64,000 nt of DNA from Spongilla lacustris (taxonomy: Eukaryota; Porifera; Demospongiae; Spongillida; Spongillidae): contig OX442427.1 in NCBI GenBank assembly GCA_949361645.1, positions 8,247,023 to 8,311,022 on the forward strand. The letters are read 5' to 3'. The stretch's first letter is position 1, and each line of letters begins with the position of its first letter. The notes under the pieces were generated by a model. That model did no database searches. It had not been told where the DNA came from and saw only the letters and a program-made list of their open reading frames with translations. Below, piece by piece: positions 13,210-23,211 of the stretch. A program made the position numbers and the translations under genes.

Positions 13210-16200
13210 GCTAGCATTCAACATAACACAGAGTGTAAGTCCCTTACCTCACTGAACGTTGTTGTGGTTTCAAGATATTGATCAGACTGGGGCTGGGGAC
13301 TAGCCAGCTGCTTCAAGGCTGCATCTCTGTTCTTAATAAAGCGATCATAGCGCATGAACACAGAGTTCAGTTCATCATTCATCATCAACAGGGCTTCCAG
13401 TATAATCTCGTCTGCAACCCGACCAATCAAATCACTTACACGCACCTGCATGTTATGTACTGCTTTGTTCAGCTCCTGTTAAAAAAGCACAAAGCACTGG
13501 TCATCACACAAAGCACTGGTCATCACACAAAGCACTGGTCATCACACAAAGCACTGGTCATCACACAAAGCACTGGTCATCACACAAAGCACTGGTCATC
13601 ACACAAAGCACTGGTCATCACACAAAGCACTGGTCATCACACAAAGCACTGGTCATCACTCAAAGCACTGCAGGTATGAAGAGCTGAGGGAGGGGGTGAG
13701 GGGTGGGAAGCTAAGGGAGGGGTGAGGGGTGGGAAGCTAAGGGAGGGGTGAGGGGTGGGAAGCTGAGGAAGGGGGTGAGGGGTGGAAGCTGAGGGAGGGG
13801 GTGGGAGGGGGTGAGGGGTGGGAAGCTGAGGGAGGGGGTGAGGGGTGGAAAGCTGAGGGAGGGGTGAGGGGTGGGAAGCTGAGGGAGGGGTGAGGGGTGG
13901 GAAGCTGAGGGAGGGGTGAGGGGTGGGAAGCTGAGGGAGGGGTGAGGGGTGGGAAGCTGAGGGAGAGGTGAGGGGAGGGAAGCTGAGGGAGGGGTGAGGG
14001 GTGGGAAGCTGAGGGAGAGGTGAGGGGAGGGAAGCTGAGGGAGGGGTGAGGGGTGGGAAGCTGAGGGTGGGGTGAAAGCTGAGGGAGGGGGTGAGGGGCG
14101 GAAAGCTAGCTGAGGGAGGGGGTGAGGGGCGGAAAGCTAGCTGAGGGAGGGGGTGGGAAGCTAGCTAAGGCAGGCAATACATATTGCAATGGAGCTAAAG
14201 TGTACAAGTAGGTGTGGCCTAATCTGTAATCAAATGTAACTAGGTTCCTTAAATGGCTGAAAGTTTTATTTTATTTTATTGTTTGCTGTTACCCCTTGGA
14301 GGACATTAACAATAATGCTCAACAATGATTTGCGGGGAGCTGAGGACAAGATGGTTTGAAAGACAGGCACAAAGATCACCTCAAGCAGCTGTGTGTCTTC
14401 CCTGCTCTCCTTGCCTGGCTCATTCTCCACCATTATCTCATTCATAAGGTCTATGTTGCGCCGCACCACATCCAGCTCAGACAACAGCTTTGCAACCTGT
14501 TCCGGTTGGAGGGGACCAGCTGGAGCTCGGGCAGACCTCTGTCGCCGTGATGGCTGTGCAGGTTGCTGGGGAGTAGCAACAGAACCTTCGGCAGCCTGGG
14601 TAGGTTCAGTGAGTGTCAGCAGACCCTGTGTTGCTCTGCCCTAAGGTAGTGAAGATATGTGTGCTGTCATGCCAAATGAGACCCTTAACTCACCCTGTCT
14701 GGTGTCTCAACAGGAGCCATTGTGTCCAGATCAATTGGTGGGAATTCCGTACCTGGTGACAAGTGTCAGTATAAAAGTATTTAGTATGGAAATGGGGTTG
14801 GTAGGGGAGGGTGAGGAAGTAGTGAGGCTGTGAGGGTGAGGGAGTAGTGAGGGTGAGGGAGTAGTGAGATAGTGAGGGTGAGGGAGTAGTGAGGTTGTGA
14901 GGGTGAGGGAGTAGTGAGATAGTGAGGGTGAGGGAGTAGTGAGGTTGTGAGGGTGAGGGAATAGTGAGGCTGTGAGGGTGAGGGAGTAGTGAGGCTGGGA
15001 GGGTGAGGGAATAGTGAGGTGAGAGAAGAGAGGCTGGGAGGGTTAGTAGTAGTGAGGTTGTGAGGGTGTGGGATCTGTGAGGGTGTTACTAAATAGAGTA
15101 TACATGTATTTAAAATGAGCTTTGGAACAATGCAAAAAAAAAAAAAAACTGTGAGATATACATGTAACGTCTACAGGTTGTCTATTTATTATGTCACAGC
15201 CATGGTACTTAACACTTCCTCCCAGCAATGTCATCAGCCCCTATATCACTCTCATGTGCCCTACACTGTACTGCAGCCATGCCCTACACTGTACTGCAGC
15301 CATGCCCTACACTGTACAGCAGTCATGCCCTACACTGTACTGCAGTCATGCCCTACACTGTACGCAGCAGTCATGCCCTATACTGTACTGCAGTCATGCC
15401 CTACACTGTACATCAGCCATGCCCTACACTGTACAGCAGTCATGCCCTACACTGTACTGCAGTCATGCCCTACACTGTACAGCAGTCATGTCCTACACTG
15501 TACCTTGACCCATTAAACCATTCCTTCCTAAGACCCACCAGTCATGAGATTGATACTCATAGTTGCTGCCCACATATACACACCATCCTCACAATACATA
15601 CACACCCTCACACATACACATACACACACCTTCACTCTTTAGCTGCTGGTACAGCTCCTGGACAGCTACCAACTGAGGCTTAGACTTGAACGCCTCAGCC
15701 CAATACTGAATAAGTCCAAGAATACGTTCCCTCACTATCTCAGGAGGCGGGTTCTGAAAAACGCCCAACTTGTGATGTTTTTATCGTCAAATGCTGGCTA
15801 TGGGGTTACCTTTGGGTTTATAACTTTTATCAAATCTTGCAAAAACTCCTTCTGCGCTATCTTTGTATGAAATCGTATTCCACAGTTTTTGACACATGTT
15901 TCCAACACCTACATGTAGAAGTCAAACAAGCGCTCACAGTAATGACATGGCAAAGCAGACGCCCCCTAACCGTCAGCGTCAGGTTGATTATGTGGAAGTT
16001 CTTGGCGCTTCCGGTAAATCGTTTTCTTATGGCATTCACTGCATCTCTGGGTCTGTATCGACGACACACCCGTGTGAGCAGTGTTAGGTACAATCACGGC
16101 ACCCTACCCGTTGTCTGTGTTGTTTATCTGGTCACATATCTCCAGATGAAGACGCAAGTCACCCGCTGAAGCGGAGTTATCAGTAGCCCTCTCTACGATA

Positions 16201-16320
16201 TAAAAAGTAAATACCTGTGGCAACAGCTCCAAGCACATACACGGAGCGCCAAATTCAATGCTTACCAACAAGCTGCCCGACTGGAGTGGCGAACGCCCCA
16301 CCGCCGAATAAAAACGCCAT
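12000..16320 (-). CDS. TOM1: TOM1/TOM1L endosomal adaptor (VHS + GAT)
   Basis: Fourteen exons with consistent phases: 16266-16320, 16108-16192, 15971-16052, 15810-15908, 15630-15753, 14694-14752, 14380-14640, 13248-13475, 12904-13105, 12760-12847, 12400-12507, 12299-12338, 12187-12244 and 12000-12127; about 538 aa. The VHS domain is in the first five exons (LEICDQINNTDNG, VLETCVKNCG). The GAT three-helix bundle spans exons 7-8 (SELDVVRRNIDLMNEIM, then LNKAVHNMQVRVSDLIG). A DEFDMFAQSRT segment, FENLQQWLKD and the terminal EFDQFL...DELFAL are the clathrin/Tollip-region motifs of TOM1 and TOM1L2. The family sorts ubiquitinated cargo at endosomes. One exon encodes a Thr-rich run. Start 76 bp from divergent TMEM11. 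Confidence 0.95.
12510..12745. repeat. ACACATATGTAC-type repeat in TOM1 intron
   Basis: Purine/pyrimidine-alternating CA/TATG repeats between the exons at 12400-12507 and 12760-12847; potentially Z-DNA forming by composition. Confidence 0.8.
13121..13206. repeat. (CA)n microsatellite in TOM1 intron
   Basis: Uninterrupted CA dinucleotide tract of about 86 bp in the short intron between the 12904-13105 and 13248-13475 exons. Confidence 0.97.
13484..14166. repeat. 19-bp and G-rich ~27-bp arrays in TOM1 GAT intron
   Basis: About ten copies of AAAGCACTGGTCATCACAC run from the acceptor at 13476 to about 13671. They are followed by about 18 units of a GGGAAGCTGAGGGAGGGGTG-type sequence to 14166. 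The second array is G-rich on the plus strand, the template strand for TOM1. Confidence 0.9.
14806..15080. repeat. ~25-bp GAGGGTGAGGGAGTAGTGAG minisatellite
   Basis: Imperfect tandem units in the TOM1 intron upstream of the 14694-14752 exon. Confidence 0.85.
15255..15510. repeat. ~22-bp CATGCCCTACACTGTACTGC minisatellite
   Basis: About eleven units in the same TOM1 intron as the preceding array. Variants are CAGT/CAGC and small insertions. Confidence 0.9.
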
Positions 16321-16396
16321 TCTCCCACCGCAGACAATATTACCAAAACATAGGGTCTTGTGACACGTCACGTGAACCCTAGGGCGGGTAGACAAC
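16321..16396. promoter_or_regulatory. TOM1/TMEM11 bidirectional region
   Basis: Only 76 bp separate divergent start codons. It contains CACGTCACGTGA, a perfect E-box/CRE-like palindromic stretch near 16364-16375. Promoter role is inferred from layout. Confidence 0.5.
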
Positions 16397-17020
16397 ATGG
16401 CCACTCCGGTGTCAAGCAGGTGAATATGCAAGCTAATCCTATGGGTGGGATATGGGCTTTGTCTCTTTGGTCGTTAAATGCCCCGTCTTTCCCTCCAAAT
16501 CTCAAGTACGCAGGAGAGAGAGTATTGCATAATTCGTGTATCCCAAGAGGCAAACACCAAGGAGGTGGCTGAATGTGATCTAGAGGTAGCCCTTGAACAT
16601 GCATACCCGATTATAGTGGTTGAGCCTCAAGAACTTGGAAACGAGACTGTTAGATGGATTCAGGTTGGAAACTTTCTCCATAAATCTGCAGTTATCTGCA
16701 GCATCGGAGCCCTGGTCTCTGTCCCCTTTCTTCCGTATTCGATCAGTAAATTCACCGCTATCCCGCTTGGAGTGTTCGCAGTTTGCTGCGCCGGCCTGTA
16801 CGACTTGTCTTGGCAGTTCGATCCTTGCTGCAAGTATCAGGTTGACTACCTTGGTACAGAGCTGCCTAACATACCAACCCACGAGCTGCAGTGTCAATCA
16901 CCTGTGGTCCTTATGCAAAGGAACGATAAGTACAGAAAGATACTCCATAACACTCTTGCACTGGCTGTTCTGGCATATGTTGGATGGCGGTGTTACACCC
17001 ACCTTCGGTACAGAGGATAG
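16397..17020 (+). CDS. TMEM11: TMEM11, mitochondrial inner-membrane protein
   Basis: Two exons, 16397-16419 and 16507-17020, in matching phase, giving 178 aa; an alternative single-exon start is ATG at 16478. The diagnostic segments are ETVRWIQVGNFLHKSAV, SWQFDPCCKYQVDY and LHNTLALAVLAYVGW, which align with vertebrate TMEM11. Two central hydrophobic spans (SAVICSIGALVSVPFLP, and one ending at GLYDLSW) are the membrane segments; a third hydrophobic stretch lies near the C-terminus. TMEM11 proteins shape cristae with the MICOS complex (family knowledge). The gene converges on the DHRS7B gene 192 bp downstream, a neighbour pair also adjacent in human. Confidence 0.93.
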
Positions 17021-17212
17021 CACACACATACACACAATAGCTTCTCTTCCATGCCAGTTGCCATCGAAGAAGATGTCACATGGTCTGTGCTATCACATAG
17101 GTGGATTGAACTACACAATTGCAATGGAAACTGTGTGTGGCACTATAAGACCATGTGATTATCACATGTTGCAACTGGCCATTAATCACATTTGTCTATT
17201 GTTCAGGTGTGT

Positions 17213-18580
17213 TTATGCATTTCTGCGTTGCAAGATTCGATCTAGAAGACTTGGGGCTAAGGTGGCTATGTAGAGTGCTATGTGGTGGAGGGGGCTTGCT
17301 ATGATCAGTTCTCGCTGCTTTGAGGCGACAGCTTCCAGGATCTGTTCAGCGACATAGTCAGGGCTCATGCCATGAGCAGTGGTCACATCTGTCACTGCAG
17401 GATCAAGAGAGGACTTGCATCAATGCAGGGTCAATGAGGTGGATACATTAATATAAAAGGAGCACATTAAAATAGCACAATCTATTAAATTATTATGCAG
17501 AACCAAAGGAATTACATCACTTTAGGGAGGGTACATACCTGTACCTCCATGTCTACGGATCACATCACTTTAGGGAGGGTACATACCTCCATGTCTAGTT
17601 CCATCTCCACGCAATGCATTTACTGACAGCTGGGTCGTTATGTATCCCGGACAGATCATTGTGATGCTAATGCCTCTGGGTGCCAACTCCGTCCGCATGG
17701 AGTCAAAGTACCCATGCAGCGCATGCTTTGAGGCAGAGTCTTAAATGGAAACGTAAGGGGTTAACGGACAATTATAAGGGGGGGGGGGGGGTGCTTTACA
17801 TGATGATCTCATAGGTAGACCCATCTTGCCCTGCAGGCTGCTGATAACGACCACGTGACCTTCCTTCTGCGACAGCATGTGTGGCAGCAGAGCTGTGTGT
17901 GGATCTCTTACAACCCGCACGTTACTTACTGATTAGGCGAACTTACCTTTCGTTAACGTCACGGGCCCAAAGAAATTAACTTCCATCAGCTTCCGATCGA
18001 CCCCAGTGTCTGTTTCCACGACACCCCCGCGCGAGCTTATTCCCGCATTATTAATAAGTATGTCTATGTGACCGAACAGCCGTATCGCCCGATCAGCTTG
18101 CTCAGCAAGGGAAGGGTCGCACAAATCCAGGGTCAGGACTTGGGGGTCATAGCGCTTAGTAGTATCTGACTTGAATAAGAAAGCACACCGATAAGGTAGC
18201 ACATTAATTCTTTATCCGGGTAGGTTGCTAGTACCTGATCTTGAACACGCTCATTCTCAAGCTGAAACTTGAGTCTCTCCAGCTGTTGTGCATTGCGCGA
18301 TGCTAGAATCAGCTTGGCACCCACACTGTAAAACACCCGCGATAATGCTGCATAAGTTGGTAAATTACTGAAAAAGATGAACGAGTTTTGCTTTCATACC
18401 TTCGCCTAGACCAGAACTGGCTCCCGTGATAAGCACCACTTTACCAGCCAGCTTTTTAATGGCTCTCTTTCGTCTCCATCTTTTGTACAGCTGGTAAAAA
18501 CAAGCCACGATACCTACTAGTACCACAGCCTTTCCGATACTTGAAACGTCGTAACGAAGTAGATACTTAGCAATTTCCAT
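17213..18580 (-). CDS. DHRS7B: DHRS7B/DHRS7C-like short-chain dehydrogenase
   Basis: Six exons: 18400-18580, 18235-18347, 17947-18169, 17800-17892, 17587-17739 and 17213-17394; the total is divisible by 3 (314 aa). Classical SDR motifs are TGASSGLG (cofactor binding), NNAG, and YSASK (the catalytic Tyr and Lys, split by an intron at the Tyr codon). The N-terminus has one hydrophobic span (KAVVLVGIVACFYQLY) followed by a basic WRRKR patch, as in membrane-anchored DHRS7B. The reaction is NAD(P)-dependent oxidoreduction of an unknown carbonyl or alcohol substrate. I chose the ATG at 18580 because it precedes the anchor directly; an upstream in-frame ATG at 18697 exists. An acceptor choice at 18169 or 18153 leaves 5-6 residues uncertain. 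Confidence 0.92.
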
Positions 18581-18824
18581 GTGTTTATACTTGGCAATGA
18601 GCGGTCTGGGCACCACACCTCCTCCGCACTCTAATTGTAGCTCAGTCGCTATTTCTTTGCGTTTGAAGGGGGTGTAGTGTAACTTCTGCAAGACCACACA
18701 AGGTGTGCTCCAGATGACGAACTGAGTGTGCAGAGGACGCGCCTTGGTGCCCAGAACAATTCTGGATTCGAGACTAAACGGCGGCGGTGTTGTGGTTCTG
18801 TTATGTCATAGATTTGTTGTGGTT
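18581..18824. promoter_or_regulatory. DHRS7B/SOCS divergent intergenic region
   Basis: 244 bp between divergent starts. No distinctive motif recognised; promoter role inferred from layout. Confidence 0.4.
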
Positions 18825-19427
18825 ATGTCCAGTGCCGAACCCTTAAATCGTGCTAGTGCCGAACCCTTAAATCGTGTTAGTCTCTCCAACATTCTCAAGA
18901 GACTGAAAATGTGTGGCTGGTACTGGGGAGACCTTACTTCGCTCCAGGCCAACGAGATTCTCAGGAACGCCCGTAACGGTTCTTTTATCGTGCGAGACAG
19001 CAGTGACGCGTTTCATCTCTTCACTCTTTCTCTGAAAACGAGAAACATTGTTGTGAGTGTCCGTGTGGCGTACAGTCGAGGGCAATTTAAGCTGGACTCG
19101 TGTCACCAAGAGGACTGTCCTTCGTTTATGTCTGTTGTCGACCTTGTACACTACTACCTTGAAGACGAAAAGAGAAAGTTTTACATTATGCTGCCTGACA
19201 TAGGCAAGTTGGCGGTGGCGTTGAGACATCCCGTTTGGAAGGAGGTGCCATCATTGCAGCATGTCTGTCGCCACAAGATCACACAATGCTGTCAGACTGT
19301 TGATCGCATTCGTATGTTGCCCTTACCCGCCCACCTGCTGAGATATGTGGAGGACTTTGCGCAGACTGAGGAACCTCCTATCTTAGACACTGTACATAAC
19401 CATTATGAACTGGAGGAGGGGCCATAG
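18825..19427 (+). CDS. SOCS family protein (SH2 + SOCS box)
   Basis: Single exon, about 200 aa from the ATG at 18825; an in-frame ATG at 18726 would add 33 residues without recognisable features. The SH2 domain begins CGWYWGDLT and has the phosphotyrosine-binding strand GSFIVRDSS with its Arg. The C-terminal SOCS box has the BC-box SLQHVCR for elongin B/C and the LPLP Cul5 box. SOCS proteins recruit Cul5 ubiquitin ligase to phosphotyrosine targets, such as cytokine or growth-factor receptors. The N-terminus before SH2 is short. It contains a duplicated 8-residue stretch, SAEPLNR(A/V). It could belong to the SOCS2/CIS or SOCS6/7 branch; I cannot decide by eye. Confidence 0.93.
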   Translation: MSSAEPLNRASAEPLNRVSLSNILKRLKMCGWYWGDLTSLQANEILRNARNGSFIVRDSSDAFHLFTLSLKTRNIVVSVRVAYSRGQFKLDSCHQEDCPSFMSVVDLVHYYLEDEKRKFYIMLPDIGKLAVALRHPVWKEVPSLQHVCRHKITQCCQTVDRIRMLPLPAHLLRYVEDFAQTEEPPILDTVHNHYELEEGP

Positions 19428-19847
19428 TATACTGGAGTTCCTCCTCTATTCAATCTTTTCTTGCTATTTTCTGCTTACCTCCACCCCACATACTGCCCCT
19501 CTCTCTCACTTTTTAAATCTATACCCTCCTGCTGCCATTCCATGCTCTAATTCCAACCTTTTTTTTTTTTTACCCAGTCTGGAACTCATTGTATGTGTGT
19601 ATGTGTGTGTACGTATACAGTGTGTATATGTGTACGTATACAGTGTGTATATGTGCGTACATGTGTTTGCTGTTCGTTCTGTGAATGTAATAATGTTTGG
19701 CTGTTCTTGTGATCCCCTGTGTGACTACATTTTTTTATGACTGTGTGTGTGTGTGTTTACAGGCCAAATTCCTTATAAGGAATCCATGGTTGTGTATGAT
19801 CTACGTGGGCGGTTAGTTAATTTTTAAAAGCTAAAACTACAATTATG
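19428..19847. other. SOCS 3' flank; no gene seen
   Basis: Contains a T-run, TGTGTGTATACGTA-type repeats near 19590-19660 and no recognised coding exon. Confidence 0.6.
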
Positions 19848-20017
19848 TACAGTGGAACCCCGAAATGCGGACACCATCGGGACTGTCCCGATAATCGAGG
19901 TGTCCTTTATTTAGGGGTTGGAACCTTTCAGAGTAACTTGTTTGAGACCTAGAGATAGTGTCCTGTTTATCGAGGTGTTCGTATTTCAGGGAGTCCGCAT
20001 TTCGAGGTTCCACCGTA
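19848..20017. mobile_element. Pogo/Tigger-like MITE, about 166 bp
   Basis: The element is bounded by CAGTGGAACCCCGAAATGCG at 19850 and the inverted complement CGCATTTCGAGGTTCCACCG at the other end, with TA on both flanks. TA duplication and CAGTGGAACC ends are typical of pogo/Tigger non-autonomous elements. There is no transposase frame. Internal motifs (ATCGAGGTGT) recur in both halves. Confidence 0.85.
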
Positions 20018-20170
20018 AGCGCCTAGTGGTTCCAAAGGGTAATTACTCCGTGTAACTAAGGGTGCGTGCGCAACAGGCACTGAGGCACGTTTATGACATT
20101 TTAGTCCATCTTTCCCCACAGATAAAAGTTAGCCCAGACTGAGAGATAGTAGTCCATGACGTTCAGGATA

Positions 20171-20213
20171 TTACCAAGGATTATTGATTATTACAACAAT
20201 TAATAATCCTTGA
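20171..20213. repeat. Short hairpin
   Basis: CAAGGATTATT and its complement AATAATCCTTG flank a loop of about 20 bp. No T-run or gene context suggests a function. Confidence 0.6.
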
Positions 20214-20575
20214 TATTGCGATTTGCAACGACAACGTTGCGTAACGTTGCGTTCAGGAGGTGGGAGGCACGTACACTGCTTAGGCTGCAAATAGTATCGA
20301 TTTACGCTAAGTCTACGGCGCCATTGATCACCGATGATCAGACAAAATGCACAGTGCAACCCAACTATTGGTGTTGCTTGAAGAATCCGTGAATATGAAA
20401 GGCGGCCCTAGTCCCTCCCAAAATAAGAATAAAAGGGGGCTACATGCTGTGTACAAACAGCGGTGCCGTTAAGTGGCTGCTTGCCGTAAACTAAACTATT
20501 CCCACCAGATCTTCTGTCCGCTCTAATATAGAGGTGCTTCGGAGAAAAAAAAAGCGGTTAATGATGTCATTGGTT

Positions 20576-22725
20576 TCAAATGCCATTTGTAGAGCAGTTC
20601 ATTACTTCCTGAGAAAGTGATGCCACAAGCAGTGAAGCTGCCATTCTAGACTTTAAGTCCTGAGCTTCAATGTCGTGTTGCCATTCTACATTGCCCCAAC
20701 GCTGAGTCTGTAGAGGATATAAAGGCATCACAGACAATCATAATCAAATACCTACACACATCATGTACACACACATGTACACACACACATACATACACAA
20801 TGTACCCTGATGTACCCTGATGTCCCCTACAGCCAGTACCCCTGATGTCCCCTACATAGCCAGTACCCCTGATGTCCCCTACATAGCCAGTACCCCTGAT
20901 GTCCCCTACATAGCCAGTGCCCCTGATCAATGTCCCCTACATAGCCAGTGCCCCTGATGTCCCCTACATAGCCAGTGCCCCTGATGTCCCCTACATAGCC
21001 AGTGCCCCTGATGTTCCCTACATAGCCAGTGCCCCTGATGTCCCCTACATAGCCAGTGCCCCTGATGTCCCCTACATAGCCAGTGTCCCTGATGTCCCCT
21101 ACATAGCCAGTACCCCTGATGTCCCCTACATAGCCAGTGCCCCCGTACCTGATGCCTGGTTTCCAGAAGGGCTAGATTTGCAGCCTCCTCAGCATCCAGC
21201 CGTCCCTCAAACAGAGCCACACTCAGTACCACAGATTTGGAGGAATCAACACAGTGCTCTAGACCTGAGATCCAACAAAGGAGGTTCAGCCATGATGGAG
21301 GTACGGTCATGATGGAGGTACGGTCATAATGGAGGTACGGTCATGATGGAGGTACGGTCATGATGGAGGTACGGCCATGATGGAGGTACGGCCATGATGG
21401 AGGTACGGCCATGATGGAGGTACGGCCATGATGGAGGTACGGCCATGATGGAGGTACGGCCATGATGGAGGTACGGCCATGATGGAGGTACAGCCATGAT
21501 GGAGGTACGGCCATGATGGAGGTACGGCCATGATGGAGGTACGGCCATGATGGAGGTACGGCCATGATGGAGGTACGGCCATGATGGAGGTACGGCCATG
21601 ATGGAGGTACGGCCATGATGGAGGTACGGCCATGATGGAGGTACGGCCATGATGGAGGTACGGCCATGATGGAGGTACAGCCATGATGGAGGTACAGCCA
21701 TGATGGAGGTATGGCCATTAGTGAGCATTATTACAAGGCAGACACATGTAATTACCAGTGAGGGCCCAAGGAGTCAGCTGTGAGAGGTATGTTACAAAAG
21801 GTTGTAAATTGATTTGATCTAAGGTTGAGAGTTGGAACAAACCAGTGGTGGGAGTGAGAACAAGGTTGAACCTGCAGGCAAGTTAGGAGGCAAGGAAAGG
21901 AAGAGAGGTATGAGGGAATGAAAGGAAGAGAGGTACCCTCCTCACCTGTTATTAAACCACTCCAGAACAGGGTCCCATTCTCTATGCTGCATCATCACAA
22001 GGTCATCGGGCTCAGTGGCTCGATAGCTTCAAAATTGAACAAATAATACTTTATATCAACAGCAGGCAAAAGTCTTACCACAAAGTGTCAGTGGACAAGC
22101 TACTAAGTATGTGGCTAACTACTTCATCCCCTGATCTGTTAGTTGGACAGTCAATGACAGTATTGCACAGGGCTGTCTAATGATAGAAGCAGGGGGTTAA
22201 ATAGGCACCATAGTTCCCTCCTCCCCAGCCCTTACAAGGTGCATTAGAGTTTGCTGTATCACAGTACCCTGAGCGTCCCACTCCTGGGCCACACCCACTG
22301 CAAGACCCTCTGTGGGAACCACAAAGGGCTTCCTCAGGGGTGTACGGAGGTGGCGATGGTCCAAATGGACGCTGTAGCCATCTTTGTGAGGAGGATGAAT
22401 GTGATGAGGATGGGCTGGGCAGTGGTTAGAGAAGCTTACCTTCAGTTTTGCGGGCAAGAGCGTGTTTATAGAATCGCTTTCTGCCTAAAAAGTAGCTACT
22501 TAGCATACAGATGCGAACACTTACAGAGTTCACAAGCCCCCATGTGCTCTCCAATTAAAATATAAAATCCCTCACACACACACATATATATAAATGTAGT
22601 ATTTAATGTGTGCGCTTCCCAAGTGTCTCACGTGGCGCACCCCAGCCTCTTGAAATGGATAGCCACCTTCTTAATACTAAAGAGGAGCTTGTCCAATGCG
22701 TTCTACATCGCAAATACAAATTCAT
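20576..22725 (-). CDS. ATPAF2: ATP synthase assembly factor ATPAF2 (ATP12)
   Basis: Eight exons, phases consistent: 22632-22725, 22440-22484, 22236-22381, 22079-22176, 21946-22026, 21756-21871, 21149-21264 and 20576-20707; 275 aa. The first exon encodes an Arg/Ser/Leu-rich mitochondrial presequence (MNLYLRCRTHWT...). Then follow KRFYKHAL, VHLDHRHLRTP, EWDAQ, CNTVIDCP, QHREWDPVLEW, TPWALTG and the C-terminal QRWGNVEWQHD, matching human ATPAF2 in order. ATP12 chaperones the F1 alpha subunit in the mitochondrial matrix. Two introns hold minisatellites (20816-21146 and 21287-21717). Confidence 0.94.
20816..21146. repeat. 27-bp minisatellite at the ATPAF2 exon 7 donor
   Basis: About 12 units of CCCCTGATGTCCCCTACATA plus GCCAGTG. 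On the gene strand each unit contains CATCAGGGGCACTGGC, a near copy of the real exon end and donor region CATCAG|GTACGGGGGCACTGGC at 21149. Confidence 0.9.
21287..21717. repeat. 17-bp GATGGAGGTACGGCCAT minisatellite
   Basis: About 25 units in ATPAF2 intron 6, ending about 20 bp from the exon 7 acceptor. The few variants are CGGTCAT, CAGCCAT and TAATGG. Confidence 0.95.
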
Positions 22726-23211
22726 CTTAACTCTATTTGAAGCACTATTAAAATACTAAGACCTACGTTTTAAATGCATAGTCTGGGTACCAGAATAACA
22801 ATTATAAAATTCCACACCCTCGTCCCAATAAACTAAGCTTAGTTCTAGACTAAGTGTTTACCGTTATACATTTGCATATACATGTACGCAACATGTACAT
22901 AGTCTAGGAATGAGACTATAGTCAGACCCTGTATATAAGATTGGTAGCACGTGAATAGCATGGAGGTTGTGGACTACAATTTATGTTGCTGCATCTACCT
23001 GCATTACTACAACTTGCCTTGATACAAAGTAGTTTGTGCTGCTAAGTGCTAACACCAGGGTCATACTGTACGCTAACACCTGGGTCATACTGTACGTATA
23101 TATTTTCTCAACACAGAGCCAAATACTACACCATTATAACTGTTTACACATTTCACTTTCGACCACATCAGACATCTAGTATACACAAATAAAGAACATT
23201 GGTGGGTGTGG
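22726..23211. other. Intergenic, ATPAF2 to parkin-like A; no RING2 exon
   Basis: Read on both strands. No Cys/His-rich segment that could be a parkin RING2 exon was found. It contains a 24-bp tandem duplication around 23044-23098 and ACATGTAC motifs. Confidence 0.65.

Noticed and set aside
16478..17020. TMEM11 as a single-exon gene starting at 16478
   Set aside because: Possible, but a 23-nt first exon at 16397 joins in phase to a cleaner N-terminus (MATPVSSSTQERE); kept as the alternative.
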